From contig CAJUQB010000005.1 in assembly GCA_910588285.1 (NCBI GenBank), forward strand, positions 19,603 through 83,602: a stretch of DNA of 64,000 nt, in the 5' to 3' direction. This document shows positions 43,563 to 52,617 of this stretch, one piece after another (the stretch's first letter is position 1; each line of letters starts with the position of its first letter). The DNA comes from an uncultured Lachnospiraceae bacterium (lineage in GTDB: Bacteria; Bacillota; Clostridia; Lachnospirales; Lachnospiraceae). Position numbers and translations under genes: made by a program. The notes under the pieces are model-generated. The model worked only from the letters and a program-made list of their open reading frames with translations, was not told the DNA's origin and did not search any database.

Positions 43563-44429
43563 CTAAAACATCTTCCCGATCATATTGGAAAGCTGTGCAA
43601 ACTGCTCCAGATGAAGGGATTCCCCGCGAATGCCGGCCCCCATCCCAAGCTCCAGTATGGCCTCCGTAACCTGCTCCTTGGACAGGCCAAGCTCCGGCGC
43701 GTTGGCCAGCCCATTGGCCAGAGTTTTCCTCCGCTGATTGAAGGATGCCCGAATCAGCCGGAACATCAGCCCTTCATCCTCCACCTGAACCGGCGGCTGC
43801 TCGTGCCTGGTAAGGCGGATCACGGCGCTTCCCACCTTCGGCCTTGGCATGAAGCAGTTGGGAGGGACATTGGCTACAATCTCCGGCCTGGCATAATACT
43901 GCACAGCCAGGGACAGGGCCCCGTAATCCTTGGTTCCCGGCCCCACCTGCATTCGGTCTGCCACCTCCTTCTGCACCATCACCGTAATGCTGGCAAGAGG
44001 CACATGGCTTTCAAACAGCCCCATAATAATGGGGGTAGTAATATAGTAGGGCAGATTGGCCACGACCTTTATGGGCCTTCCCCCGTTTTTCTCCTGTGCC
44101 AGAGCAGGAATGTCCACCTTGAGGATATCCTCCTGTAGAATCTCTACATTGTCATATTCCCGCAGGGTATCCTGGAGAATGGGAATCAGGTTTTTATCAA
44201 TCTCCACTGCCGTCACCATCCGGGCGTGCTCGCAGAGATACTGGGTCATCGTGCCGATTCCCGGCCCGATCTCCAGCACATAATCCTCCCTGGTGATCCC
44301 TGCCGCCGCGATAATCTTATCCAGCACATGGGTGTCAATCAGAAAATTCTGTCCGTATTTTTTTTGAAACTGAAATCCGTACTTCTGCAATACAGCAATG
44401 GTATTTTGTGGATTTCCCAAAGTTGCCAT
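43563..44429 (-). CDS. rsmA: 16S rRNA (adenine1518-N6/1519-N6)-dimethyltransferase
   Basis: KsgA family, dimethylates two adenines in helix 45 of 16S rRNA. 288 residues from ATG 44429 (AAAGGAAAG upstream). KYGQNFLID, VLEIGPGIGTMTQYL (SAM motif I), VANLPYYITTPII (catalytic NLPY) and PRPKVGSAVIRL are all present. Follows tatD closely; the order metG-tatD-rsmA is the common Firmicute arrangement. Confidence 0.96.
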   Translation of the reverse strand: MATLGNPQNTIAVLQKYGFQFQKKYGQNFLIDTHVLDKIIAAAGITREDYVLEIGPGIGTMTQYLCEHARMVTAVEIDKNLIPILQDTLREYDNVEILQEDILKVDIPALAQEKNGGRPIKVVANLPYYITTPIIMGLFESHVPLASITVMVQKEVADRMQVGPGTKDYGALSLAVQYYARPEIVANVPPNCFMPRPKVGSAVIRLTRHEQPPVQVEDEGLMFRLIRASFNQRRKTLANGLANAPELGLSKEQVTEAILELGMGAGIRGESLHLEQFAQLSNMIGKMF

Positions 44430-44494
44430 AGAATTCTTTCCTTTCTTAAACCCATAAAGGCATTTACCGGCTCTTTTCCCGGCAGGCTGTTCTA

Positions 44495-45304
44495 TCACAG
44501 CCGATATAATTTACAGGCATTTTCCCAAGTGGCTTCCTCCACCTGACGAACCGTTACCCCCTTCAGCTCTGCAATCCGCTCCACCACATAGGGAAGGTAA
44601 AGGGAGGAATTGCGTTTGCCGCGGTATGGCTCCGGCGCCAAGTAGGGGCAGTCTGTCTCTATCACAATCCGCTCTAAGGGAATGGCCTCCACAGTCTCAA
44701 TCAGCTTCCTGGCATTTTTGAAGGTTACCACACCGCCTACACCGATATAATACCCCATGTTTACATATTCCAGGGCCATCTCCTTTGCATAGGAATAGCA
44801 GTGAATCACCCCGGGTATGCCTGCTCCATGTTCCTTCATAAGCTCCATGGTATCTGCCGCCGCATCCCTGGAATGGATGATCACCGGAAGGCTGCATTCT
44901 CTGGCCAGCTGCAGCTGGCGGACAAACCACTTCTTCTGAAGCTCCTGATTGGCAGGCTCCTTCTCCCAGTAGTAATCCAGGCCAATCTCACCGACGGCTG
45001 CCACCTTGGGATCCTTGCTGCAGCCCTTCAGCCACTCCAGCCCTGTTCCCTGAAAGCCGCTGCCATCCTCATAGGGCTTCTGCTCCGTCTCCTCCAGGCA
45101 GGAAATGTCGCTGGGATGGACGCCAATGGCAGCATAGATGAAATCATACTGCCCTGCCAGAGCCAGAGCAGCCCGGGAGCTCTCCAAGCTGGCTCCCACA
45201 TTTACAATCCGTCCAATATGATGCTCCTCCATAGAGAGAAGCAGCTCGAGCCGGTCTCTCTCGAACTGCTTGTCGTCATAATGGGCATGACTATCAAATA
45301 TCAT
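44495..45304 (-). CDS. tatD: TatD family metal-dependent deoxyribonuclease
   Basis: 269 residues, TIM-barrel hydrolase. Metal ligands visible in FDSHAHYDD (HxH), GEIGLDYYW (Glu), PVIIHSRDAA (His), GVIHCYSY (His) and ETDCPYLAP (Asp). Role in 3'-5' exonuclease DNA processing is known for the family. Lies between metG and rsmA. Confidence 0.94.
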   Translation of the reverse strand: MIFDSHAHYDDKQFERDRLELLLSMEEHHIGRIVNVGASLESSRAALALAGQYDFIYAAIGVHPSDISCLEETEQKPYEDGSGFQGTGLEWLKGCSKDPKVAAVGEIGLDYYWEKEPANQELQKKWFVRQLQLARECSLPVIIHSRDAAADTMELMKEHGAGIPGVIHCYSYAKEMALEYVNMGYYIGVGGVVTFKNARKLIETVEAIPLERIVIETDCPYLAPEPYRGKRNSSLYLPYVVERIAELKGVTVRQVEEATWENACKLYRL

Positions 45305-45332
45305 AGCATTCCCTCTCTTTTCTCACAATTCA

Positions 45333-45402
45333 CTGCTCAAGGGCAGCTCTCCTTCCACAGCTGATCTCTGCTCAAAAGCAGCTCTCCTTCCTCAGCTGAT
45401 CT
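45333..45402. repeat. 35-bp tandem duplication at the metG 3' end
   Basis: Two copies (45333-45367 and 45368-45402) of a unit beginning CTGCTCAA with four mismatches, the second containing the metG stop codon. Each unit carries a GGAAGGAG-like sequence on the minus strand. Confidence 0.8.
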
Positions 45403-47353
45403 CTGCTCCGGAGGGCATCTTCCGCTCCGGCACCAGCAGAGAGAGTGCTCCCTGATCGTCCTCCGCGCACAGCAGCATCCCCTCGGAGAGGACGCCGGCC
45501 AGCTTGGCAGGCTTCAGGTTCACCAGAACCATTACCTTCTTCCCAACCATCTCCTGGGCGCTGTAATGGGCTTTGATCCCGGATACAATCTGCTTGGTCT
45601 GGCTTCCGATCCGCACCTGGGAGCAGAGCAGCTTCTTGGACTTGGGCACCTCCTCACAGGCAATGATCTCCCCTACCTGGAACTGCAGCCTGGTAAAATC
45701 ATCATAGGTGATCTCATCCTTGGGCTCGATATCAATCCCCGGTTCCAATGGCGCTGCCTCTTCCTCTGCCAGAGGATGAAGCTCCGCTGCCTTTGCAAGA
45801 ACCTCCTCCATATCAAGGCGGGCAAAGAGTATCTCAGGCTTCTCTGTCACATGTGTGCCGCTTTCATACAGGCCAAAGCTTCCAAGCTCCTCAAAGCTGC
45901 GGCTCCTGCCATGAATCTGTGCAAAGATCTTCTCTGCAGTCTCCGGCATAAAGGGGGACAGCAGCGTGGTGCCAATGCTGATGCTCTCCACCAGGTTATA
46001 CAGCACCTCAGCCAGGCGGTCCCTCTGGCTCTCATCCTTGGCCAAAGCCCAGGGCATGGTCTCGTCAATATACTTATTGCAGCGCTTGAACAGGTTAAAG
46101 ATCTCTGTCATGGCATCCGCAACCCGCAGCTGCTCCATCTTGGCAGCCACCTTCTCCACAGTCCCGGTCACCACCTGCTTCAGATCCGCGTCCGCCTCTC
46201 CAATGACACCGGTACGCTTCACCTCTCCGCCAAAATACTTATTGCTCATGGAAATGGTACGGTTCACCAGGTTCCCCAGGGTATTGGCCAGATCTGAATT
46301 GAGACGCTCCACCAAAAGCTCCCAGGAAATTGTCCCATCATTGTCATAGGGCATCTCATGGAGCACAAAGTAGCGCACTGCGTCTACCCCAAAGAAATCC
46401 ACCAGCTCGTCGGCATACAGCACATTACCCTTGGACTTGCTCATCTTCCCCTCCCCCTGCAGCAGCCAGGGATGGCCGAAAATCTGCTTGGGCAGCGGCA
46501 GATCCAGCGCCATCAGGAAAATGGGCCAGTAAATGGTATGGAACCGGATAATATCCTTGCCGATCAGGTGAAGATCCGCCGGCCAGTCCCTGGCAAACTG
46601 CTCTGTGGAATTGCCGTCGCAGTCATAGCCAATCCCCGTAATATAGTTGGTCAGGGCATCCAGCCACACATAGACCACATGCTTTGGATCAAAATCCACG
46701 GGGATCCCCCAGCGGAAGGAGGTTCTGGACACACACAGATCCGTGAGGCCCGGCAGCAGGAAATTGTTCATCATCTCATTTTTCCGGGACACCGGCTGGA
46801 TAAACTCAGGGTGGCTGTTGATATAGTCAATCAGCCGGTCTGCATATTTGCTCATCTTGAAAAAATATGCCTCCTCCTTGGCCGGCGTCACCTCGCCGCC
46901 GCAGTCCGGGCATTTGCCGTCCGCCAGCTGGGATTCCGTAAAAAAGGACTCGCAGGGCGTACAATACAGCCCCTCATAATGTCCCTTATAGATATCGCCC
47001 TGCTGATACAGCCTCTTAAAAATCTTCTGTACCTGCCTCTCATGATCTGCATCCGTGGTTCGGATGAACTTATCATAGGACGTATTCATCAGATCCCAGA
47101 TCGCCTTCACCTGGCCGGCTACTCCGTCCACATACTCCTTGGGGCTGACACCGGCTCCATTGGCCTTCTCCTCAATCTTCTGCCCATGCTCATCTGTCCC
47201 TGTCTGGAAAAATACGTCATAGCCCTCCAGACGCTTATATCTTGCAATACTGTCAGCCAGCACGATCTCATAGGTATTGCCGATATGGGGCTTCCCGGAC
47301 GTGTAGGCAATGGCAGTCGTCATATAATATTTGCCCTTACAGCTCTTACACAT
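45392..47353 (-). CDS. metG: Methionine--tRNA ligase
   Basis: 653 residues. HIGH-type motif KPHIGNTYE near the N-terminus, zinc-binding CTPC and CPDC pairs in the connective domain, KMSKSKGN catalytic loop, an anticodon-binding helical domain and a C-terminal EMAP/Trbp111-like tRNA-binding OB-fold (about 550-653; DFTRLQFQVGEI). The start ATG 47353 follows TTAGGAGG. The N-terminus (MCKSCKGKYYM) has an extra CxxC compared with many relatives. Confidence 0.96.
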   Translation of the reverse strand: MCKSCKGKYYMTTAIAYTSGKPHIGNTYEIVLADSIARYKRLEGYDVFFQTGTDEHGQKIEEKANGAGVSPKEYVDGVAGQVKAIWDLMNTSYDKFIRTTDADHERQVQKIFKRLYQQGDIYKGHYEGLYCTPCESFFTESQLADGKCPDCGGEVTPAKEEAYFFKMSKYADRLIDYINSHPEFIQPVSRKNEMMNNFLLPGLTDLCVSRTSFRWGIPVDFDPKHVVYVWLDALTNYITGIGYDCDGNSTEQFARDWPADLHLIGKDIIRFHTIYWPIFLMALDLPLPKQIFGHPWLLQGEGKMSKSKGNVLYADELVDFFGVDAVRYFVLHEMPYDNDGTISWELLVERLNSDLANTLGNLVNRTISMSNKYFGGEVKRTGVIGEADADLKQVVTGTVEKVAAKMEQLRVADAMTEIFNLFKRCNKYIDETMPWALAKDESQRDRLAEVLYNLVESISIGTTLLSPFMPETAEKIFAQIHGRSRSFEELGSFGLYESGTHVTEKPEILFARLDMEEVLAKAAELHPLAEEEAAPLEPGIDIEPKDEITYDDFTRLQFQVGEIIACEEVPKSKKLLCSQVRIGSQTKQIVSGIKAHYSAQEMVGKKVMVLVNLKPAKLAGVLSEGMLLCAEDDQGALSLLVPERKMPSGAEIS

Positions 47354-47377
47354 AAAAATTCCTCCTAATTGTCTATT

Positions 47378-47746
47378 CTATTCTTCCTCAAAGGGTGTCT
47401 CGCATTTTGTTCCGCAGCTTGGGCAGAACTGGGCATCCTGGGGTATGATCGCCTGACAGGACAGGCATCTCTTCATGCCCTTCTTTTCTGCCAGCTGCTC
47501 CCGCATTCGCTCAATCTCCGCCTTTGCCTCCCGAATCAGCTCAATCTCCTCAAACAACGGTTCGTCGTCCATCTCATGCAGCTCAAAGTATTTTTTGCCC
47601 ATGGAGGCATACTGTCGGTTGATATACTCCTCCTTGGAATGAATGTCAATGTTCATCTTTGTGCTCTCGGTCAGATCCTTGGCCTTCTGTGACACGTCGC
47701 GCCCGGCCTCTGATAACGTTTCCCCCAGCTTTGAAAAGAAATCCAT
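47378..47746 (-). CDS. Zinc-ribbon coiled-coil protein
   Basis: 122 residues. Helical N-terminus and middle (FFSKLGETLSEAGRDV; EPLFEEIELIREAKAEIERM) ending in a zinc ribbon (CLSCQAIIPQDAQFCPSCG). Found in many Firmicutes as a small cytosolic zinc-ribbon protein of unknown role. ATG 47746 has AGAAGGGAG upstream; the earlier ATG lacks one. Just before metG. Confidence 0.8.
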   Translation of the reverse strand: MDFFSKLGETLSEAGRDVSQKAKDLTESTKMNIDIHSKEEYINRQYASMGKKYFELHEMDDEPLFEEIELIREAKAEIERMREQLAEKKGMKRCLSCQAIIPQDAQFCPSCGTKCETPFEEE

Positions 47747-47868
47747 CTGTTTCTCCCTTCTGTCCAAAATAAATTTAAAAAGATTTAAATAAATTTAAAT
47801 AGCTTTAAATAGCTTTTAAAATAATTGTTTCTATTATATGCCATTTTTCACAGGTTTTCAACCGGAAC

Positions 47869-48807
47869 TTATCTCACACACGCATATACAATGTATGCCA
47901 CATACATCACCAGCATGGCAGCTCCCTCTTTCCGGTTGATATTCTGGCTCTTCACGGCAAACAGCAGGGTGATGACGCTCACTGCAGCCAGAAGAATCCC
48001 GTCAATGATATTCTCGGTCAGCACAGCGATGGGGCTGACCGCCGCTGCAATGCCAAGCACAAACAATACGTTGAAAATATTAGAACCGATCACATTTCCC
48101 AGGGCCATATCCACCTCGCCCTTCCTGGCGGCCACAATGGAGGTGACAAGCTCCGGCAGGGAGGTTCCGAAGGCCACAATCGTCAGCCCGATCAGGGTCT
48201 GGCTTAAGCCAAAGGCCGCTGCAATGCCGGATGCGGAATCGACCACAAAATCACCGCCAATCACAATAGCCGCAATTCCCACCACAATGCATACCGCACA
48301 TTTCCAGACCGGCATGGTCTTAATCTCCTCCTCCTCTGCCGCATCCCGTGCCTTCTTGGCGGAAAGCACCATCCACACCAGAAAGGCCGCGAAAACCGCC
48401 AGCAGAATGGCGCCGTCCATATGCCCAATGATCATTCCAAGGTATCCCAGCACCACCAGCAGGATCCCTGCCAGAATAGACAGGGGGAATTCCATCTTCA
48501 GGGTAGATTTCTTGATGGGCAGTGTCTTAAACAGGGCACAGACGCCGCACACCACCAGCAGATTAAAAATATTTGAGCCAATCACATTGCTGATGGCCAT
48601 GGAATTGTTCCCCTTCAGGGAAGCGGCAATACTGACCGCACATTCCGGCGCACTGGTTCCCATGGCCACAATGGTCATTCCAATGATCAGGGTGGGCACC
48701 CGAAGCCTCTTTGCCACGCTGGCGCTGCCATCCACAAACCAGTCGGCCCCCTTAATCAACAGAACAAAACCTACAATCAACACAACTACATCCAACAGCA
48801 TCTCCAT
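47869..48807 (-). CDS. Calcium/sodium antiporter (CaCA/YrbG family)
   Basis: 312 residues, about ten membrane helices in two inverted halves. Each half carries the alpha-repeat motif: GTSAPECAVSIAASLKGN with SNVIGSNIFN, and GTSLPELVTSIVAARKGE with GNVIGSNIFN. Acidic loop (EEEEI) between halves. Exchanges Na+ or H+ for Ca2+ across the membrane. Next to mntP, another cation exporter, but spacing of 30 bases suggests only possible co-transcription. Confidence 0.94.
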   Translation of the reverse strand: MEMLLDVVVLIVGFVLLIKGADWFVDGSASVAKRLRVPTLIIGMTIVAMGTSAPECAVSIAASLKGNNSMAISNVIGSNIFNLLVVCGVCALFKTLPIKKSTLKMEFPLSILAGILLVVLGYLGMIIGHMDGAILLAVFAAFLVWMVLSAKKARDAAEEEEIKTMPVWKCAVCIVVGIAAIVIGGDFVVDSASGIAAAFGLSQTLIGLTIVAFGTSLPELVTSIVAARKGEVDMALGNVIGSNIFNVLFVLGIAAAVSPIAVLTENIIDGILLAAVSVITLLFAVKSQNINRKEGAAMLVMYVAYIVYACVR

Positions 48808-48838
48808 TTTCTTTCCCTCCTGAAATTTTATATCTTGG

Positions 48839-49414
48839 TTAAAAGGGCAGTATGCCCAAGTGCTCCAACAATATTTTCAAACCCAGCAGCACCAGAATCA
48901 TGCCGCCGAAAAGCTCTGCCTTGTTCTTATATTTTGCCCCAAATATGTTTCCAATATAAACCGCCCCAATGGACAATACGAAGGTAGTACATCCAATGAT
49001 GGCGACAGCCGGCAAAATGGACACCTGCAGGAATGCAAAGGTGATCCCCACAGCCAGGGCGTCAATGCTGGTAGCCACAGCCAGCAGGAACAGCTCCCGA
49101 AGATCCAGCCGCTCCTCCTGGCAGGATTCCTCCTCCCCTTCCTTCTTCAGGGCCTCCACCACCATCTTCCCGCCCAGAAATGCCAGCAGCACAAAGGCAA
49201 TCCAGTGGTCTATGGCAGTGATATACTGCTCAAACTGCTTCCCCAAAAGCCACCCCGCCAGGGGCATCAATGCCTGGAAGCCTCCGAAAAACAGTGCAAT
49301 TACCAGACAGCGGCCTCTGTGGACCCGTTTCATCTTCAGGCCCTTGCAGATGGATACGGCAAAGGCATCCATAGACAGGCCGATGCCAATCAAAAATAGC
49401 TCCAGATATCCCAT
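48839..49414 (-). CDS. mntP: Manganese efflux pump MntP
   Basis: 191 residues, six membrane helices. GIGLSMDAFAVSICKGL and VATSIDALAVGITFAF are the conserved Asp-containing repeats of the MntP (DUF204) family. GAGGAGGCGCTT precedes the ATG. Controlled by a yybP-ykoY riboswitch (49585-49680), which confirms the manganese role. Confidence 0.94.
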   Translation of the reverse strand: MGYLELFLIGIGLSMDAFAVSICKGLKMKRVHRGRCLVIALFFGGFQALMPLAGWLLGKQFEQYITAIDHWIAFVLLAFLGGKMVVEALKKEGEEESCQEERLDLRELFLLAVATSIDALAVGITFAFLQVSILPAVAIIGCTTFVLSIGAVYIGNIFGAKYKNKAELFGGMILVLLGLKILLEHLGILPF

Positions 49415-49553
49415 AAGCGCCTCCTCTTCTATCGTCCTCCTGTTCCCGCAGCATCATGAACTGCAAACCAAAGAATATTTGTAATAAAAAAGAATCCTGC
49501 CCGGAGGGCTTTTTATGATATCGGAAATCCGGAGGAATTTCCGATATCATAAA

Positions 49554-49588
49554 CAAAAAACTCATGTATGCAAAATGCATACATGAGT
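49554..49588 (-). terminator. Riboswitch expression-platform terminator
   Basis: 13-bp perfect stem (49576-49588 with 49560-49572, ACTCATGTATGCA), three-base loop, then TTTTTTG on the minus strand. Sits directly after the manganese aptamer. A second perfect 16-bp hairpin (49513-49528 with 49537-49552) follows without a T-run. Confidence 0.85.
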
Positions 49589-49680
49589 CTCATTCTTTAC
49601 GATTTGCCAGGTCTTTACGGCTTGCGCCTGACCAGGATTGTTGACAAATCACGCCGCTGCGCGAATTACTCCCTCAGTTC
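49585..49680 (-). promoter_or_regulatory. yybP-ykoY (manganese) riboswitch
   Basis: Minus-strand sequence contains the class signatures in order: GAGGGAGTAATTC, GTCAACAATCCTGGTCAGG, CGCAAGCCG, AAGACCTGGCAAATCG and AATGAGAC. Conserved blocks of the yybP-ykoY aptamer are directly recognisable, and the downstream gene is mntP, its classical target. Confidence 0.88.
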
Positions 49681-49689
49681 TCTTCTGTT

Positions 49690-49719
49690 ACTATACCGTA
49701 TGGCAAGGCGGTTAGTCAA
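49690..49719 (-). promoter_or_regulatory. Promoter of the mntP riboswitch transcript
   Basis: Minus strand TTGACT (49714-49719), 18-base spacer, TATAGT (49690-49695), about ten bases before the aptamer begins. Confidence 0.75.
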
Positions 49720-49752
49720 TGCAAACATTTGATTTATGCAGTAAACCTCACG

Positions 49753-49819
49753 GTTCCGGAAAAAGTGTCATAAAACGGTAATTTTTTTTATTTACCCTTT
49801 TTCCGATTCTGGTTATAGT
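49753..49819 (+). promoter_or_regulatory. Operator and promoter of the ABC importer operon (copy 1)
   Basis: Block 49753-49796 begins GTTCCGGAAAAAGTGT, continues ATAAAACGG and ends in TTTACC, which is the -35; then 17 bases and TATAGT (49814-49819). The same block and spacing recur at 56862-56928. Probable binding site of the AraC-type response regulator at 55216-56781. Confidence 0.8.
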
Positions 49820-49904
49820 AATAGCATAGTAATAAGAGCTGCCCGACAAATGGGACGTTTCAAGACAATCGCTGAAAACGAAGGTAGAATTGGAGGGAAA
49901 AAGG

Positions 49905-51629
49905 ATGTGGAACAAAAAATTATGGAAATCCGCAATGGCTTTGGCACTGGCTTTGACAATGGCTTTGTCTGCCGCAGCCTGCGGGAAGGATGGGGATAAG
50001 ACACCGGACAGCAATCCGCAGGGACAGCAGGACAATCCTGGTGCCCTGGAAGGGGCGCAGGACAATGCAGACCCCTTTGGCGCTTACGAGGAGACCGTGA
50101 CCTGTACCCTGGGACGCCGGACGCAGCAGAATCCCAAGCTGCCGGAGGGCGACAGCTATGAAGAAAACGCCTACATGAGCTGGGTGGAGGACCGGTTCAA
50201 CGTAGCATTGACCAATGCCTTTGAGTCGACGGACGGCGAGGATTATGAGCGTCAGGTGGCCCTTGCCATCAGCTCTGAGGAATTGCCGGATATGATGACA
50301 GTAGACCGCGCCACCTTGGAGGAGCTGGTGGAAAACGATATGCTTGCGGATTTGACAACAAGCTATGAGAACTACGCCACAGACTATATCAAGGATATTT
50401 ATGACTCCTATGAGGGCAGATGCCTCGGGAGCGCTACCTTTGACGGCAGGCTGATGGCCCTTCCCACCACAAGTCCGGATTCGGCCCCAAGCCAGGTCTG
50501 GATCCGCCAGGACTGGCTGGATCAGCTGAACATCCAGCTTGACACAGATGGAAATTCCTGTATTACCAGGGAAGAGCTTGAGATGACAGCCAAAGAATTT
50601 CTGGCCAAGGATCCGGGCGGAAACGGAAATCCGGTAGGCATTGCCTTTACCTATGATATGAACGCAGGCGACAATCTGGAAATGCAGGCAATCTCATGTT
50701 CCTTCGGAGCGTTCCAGAAGAAATGGTTCCAAAAGGAGGACGGCACGGTGTACAATGGCTCCACCACACCGCAGATGAAGGAAGCACTGGCCTATATGAA
50801 CAAATTATTTACAGAAGGCATCCTGGATCCCCAGTTTGGAACCAGAACCTGGGACGATATTACAGCACTTATGACCAACGGGCAGACCGGTATCATTTTC
50901 GGCGTATGGCATATTCCGGACTGGCTGCTGAGCAATATAAAGGCAATGGATCCCAAGGCTTCCTTCACCTCCTTTGCCCTGGAGGACGGCAATGGCAAGG
51001 TAAACGTATTCCACGGTGACCCTGCCGGGAATTATGTAGTAGTAAGAAAGGGCTACGAACATCCCGAGCTTGCAGTGAAAATGATTAACCTGTTCCATGA
51101 TGAGCGTGTAACCTCTAAGACCCTGGAGCAGGACGCGCCGGAGGTATACAAGTATGAGCAGCTTGGCGTGGACGGTTCTGTACGGCCGCTGCCCGTAGAG
51201 ATTAACAGCAATGTCTCCCTTTTGAATGATTACAGCGCTATTATGAAATGTGTCAATGGAGAGGCTGACCTGGAGGAAATGCCTACATTGGAGGCAAAGA
51301 ATATGGTAGGCCACATCCAGCGCTACAACGAAGACCCCAACACCACGGATGTCATTGACTGGTCCAGATATCACTCCCGCACAAAGGGCATCCAGCTGAT
51401 ACAGAATCTGACGGACAACGGAAGCTTTGCATGGGTATCGCCGCTTTATCTTGGAACCACAGAGACCATGAAGAGCAGCGGCGCCAATCTGGACAAGCTG
51501 GAGGCGGAAACCTTTATCAAGATGATTATCGGAGAAGAGCCAATCGATCATTTTGACAGCTTTGTAGAGCAATGGAACGCCCAGGGCGGAGCAGCCATCT
51601 GTGAGGAGCTGGCGGAAAAAGCACAATAA
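49905..51629 (+). CDS. Extracellular solute-binding lipoprotein (LplA-type ABC importer)
   Basis: 574 residues from ATG 49905 (GGAGGGAAAAAG upstream). Lipoprotein signal with lipobox LSAAAC, a short disordered Asp/Gln linker, then a two-lobed family 1 binding fold (VEDRFNVALT ... ISSEELPDMMTVDR ... VWIRQDWLDQLNI). Contains an EF-hand-like loop DTDGNSCITREE (about 200-211) that may bind Ca2+. Close to LplA/YtcQ proteins that normally bind oligosaccharides; the ligand here is unknown. First gene of the regulated operon. Confidence 0.92.
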   Translation: MWNKKLWKSAMALALALTMALSAAACGKDGDKTPDSNPQGQQDNPGALEGAQDNADPFGAYEETVTCTLGRRTQQNPKLPEGDSYEENAYMSWVEDRFNVALTNAFESTDGEDYERQVALAISSEELPDMMTVDRATLEELVENDMLADLTTSYENYATDYIKDIYDSYEGRCLGSATFDGRLMALPTTSPDSAPSQVWIRQDWLDQLNIQLDTDGNSCITREELEMTAKEFLAKDPGGNGNPVGIAFTYDMNAGDNLEMQAISCSFGAFQKKWFQKEDGTVYNGSTTPQMKEALAYMNKLFTEGILDPQFGTRTWDDITALMTNGQTGIIFGVWHIPDWLLSNIKAMDPKASFTSFALEDGNGKVNVFHGDPAGNYVVVRKGYEHPELAVKMINLFHDERVTSKTLEQDAPEVYKYEQLGVDGSVRPLPVEINSNVSLLNDYSAIMKCVNGEADLEEMPTLEAKNMVGHIQRYNEDPNTTDVIDWSRYHSRTKGIQLIQNLTDNGSFAWVSPLYLGTTETMKSSGANLDKLEAETFIKMIIGEEPIDHFDSFVEQWNAQGGAAICEELAEKAQ

Positions 51630-51639
51630 TCATACCGGC

Positions 51640-51667
51640 AAAGGGGGCTTTCAGGAGCCCCCTTTTT
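51640..51667 (+). terminator. Attenuating hairpin between binding protein and permeases
   Basis: 10-bp perfect stem AAAGGGGGCT with AGCCCCCTTT (51640-51649, 51656-51665), followed by more Ts. Sits mid-operon, so partial termination or 3'-end protection would give excess binding protein over permeases, as is usual for such importers. Confidence 0.8.
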
Positions 51668-51690
51668 CCATAACGAAAGGAGCCCTGCAC

Positions 51691-52605
51691 ATGAAAAAAA
51701 GAAATATGCTCAAATCAAAACGACGGCAGTCCGAATTATCCTACCATGCCATGATGCTGCCGGGCATGATCTTTCTGCTGATCTTCTCTTACATACCCAT
51801 GTTTGGCCTGGTAATGGCCTTTCAGGATTTTGTTCCGGCAAAAGGAATCCTCGGCTCTCACTGGGCCGGATGGAAACATTTTAAATATATGATTGCTTTG
51901 CCGGACATTCGGCTGCTGGTGCGCAATACTGTGGTGATTGCCCTGGGAAAAATTATCATCGGCACAGCCATGGCTATCCTGTTTGCCATATTGCTGAATG
52001 AAATCAAGAACAGGCTGCTGAAAAAAAGCGTACAGACCATTGTATATTTGCCCCATTTCCTGTCCTGGGTGGTCCTGGCCTCTGTGGTGGTGAATTTCTT
52101 CAATCTGGACGGAAGCGTAAACCAGCTCCTGGCAGGCCTGGGCTTTGAAAAATTAAATTTCCTGGGAAGCAACAGGCTGTTTCAGCCCCTGCTTATCGGT
52201 ACGGACGTATGGAAGGAATTCGGATACAATTCCATTGTGTACCTGGCAGCCATCACGGCCATTGACCCAGGCCTCCATGAGGCGGCAGCCATCGACGGCG
52301 CCAGCTGGCGGAAACGTGTGTGGCACATCACGCTGCCTGGAATGATGCCCATCATCCTGCTTATGGCAGCCATGAATTTAAGCAGTATCTTAAGCGCAGG
52401 CTTTGACCAGGTGTACAACCTGTATTCCCCCATGGTATACGAAACAGGGGACATTCTGGACACCTATGTATACCGGATGGGATTAATCAGCCGCCAATAT
52501 AGCTTCGGAACAGCAGTAGGGCTGTTAAAATCCATCATCGGAATGGCGCTGATGTTAGGCTCCAACGGGCTGGCCCGGAAATTCGCAGACCGTAAGATAT
52601 TCTAG
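51691..52605 (+). CDS. ABC transporter permease, LplB type
   Basis: 304 residues, six membrane helices. MalF/BPD-type EAA loop EAAAIDGASWRKRVWHITLPGM (about 205-226) couples to the ATPase, which is not encoded here and is presumably a shared MsmK-like subunit elsewhere. N-terminal MLPGMIFLLIFSYIPMFG is typical of LplB. ATG 51691 follows GAAAGGAGCCC. Confidence 0.93.
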   Translation: MKKRNMLKSKRRQSELSYHAMMLPGMIFLLIFSYIPMFGLVMAFQDFVPAKGILGSHWAGWKHFKYMIALPDIRLLVRNTVVIALGKIIIGTAMAILFAILLNEIKNRLLKKSVQTIVYLPHFLSWVVLASVVVNFFNLDGSVNQLLAGLGFEKLNFLGSNRLFQPLLIGTDVWKEFGYNSIVYLAAITAIDPGLHEAAAIDGASWRKRVWHITLPGMMPIILLMAAMNLSSILSAGFDQVYNLYSPMVYETGDILDTYVYRMGLISRQYSFGTAVGLLKSIIGMALMLGSNGLARKFADRKIF

Positions 52606-52617
52606 GAGGTGGCACAG

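Noticed and set aside
45333..45402. CRISPR-like direct repeats
   Set aside because: Only two adjacent units with no spacers; simple tandem duplication. No CRISPR array seen anywhere in the window.
47768..47868. T-box leader for metG
   Set aside because: The AT-rich tract lacks T-box features and metG is preceded by another gene.
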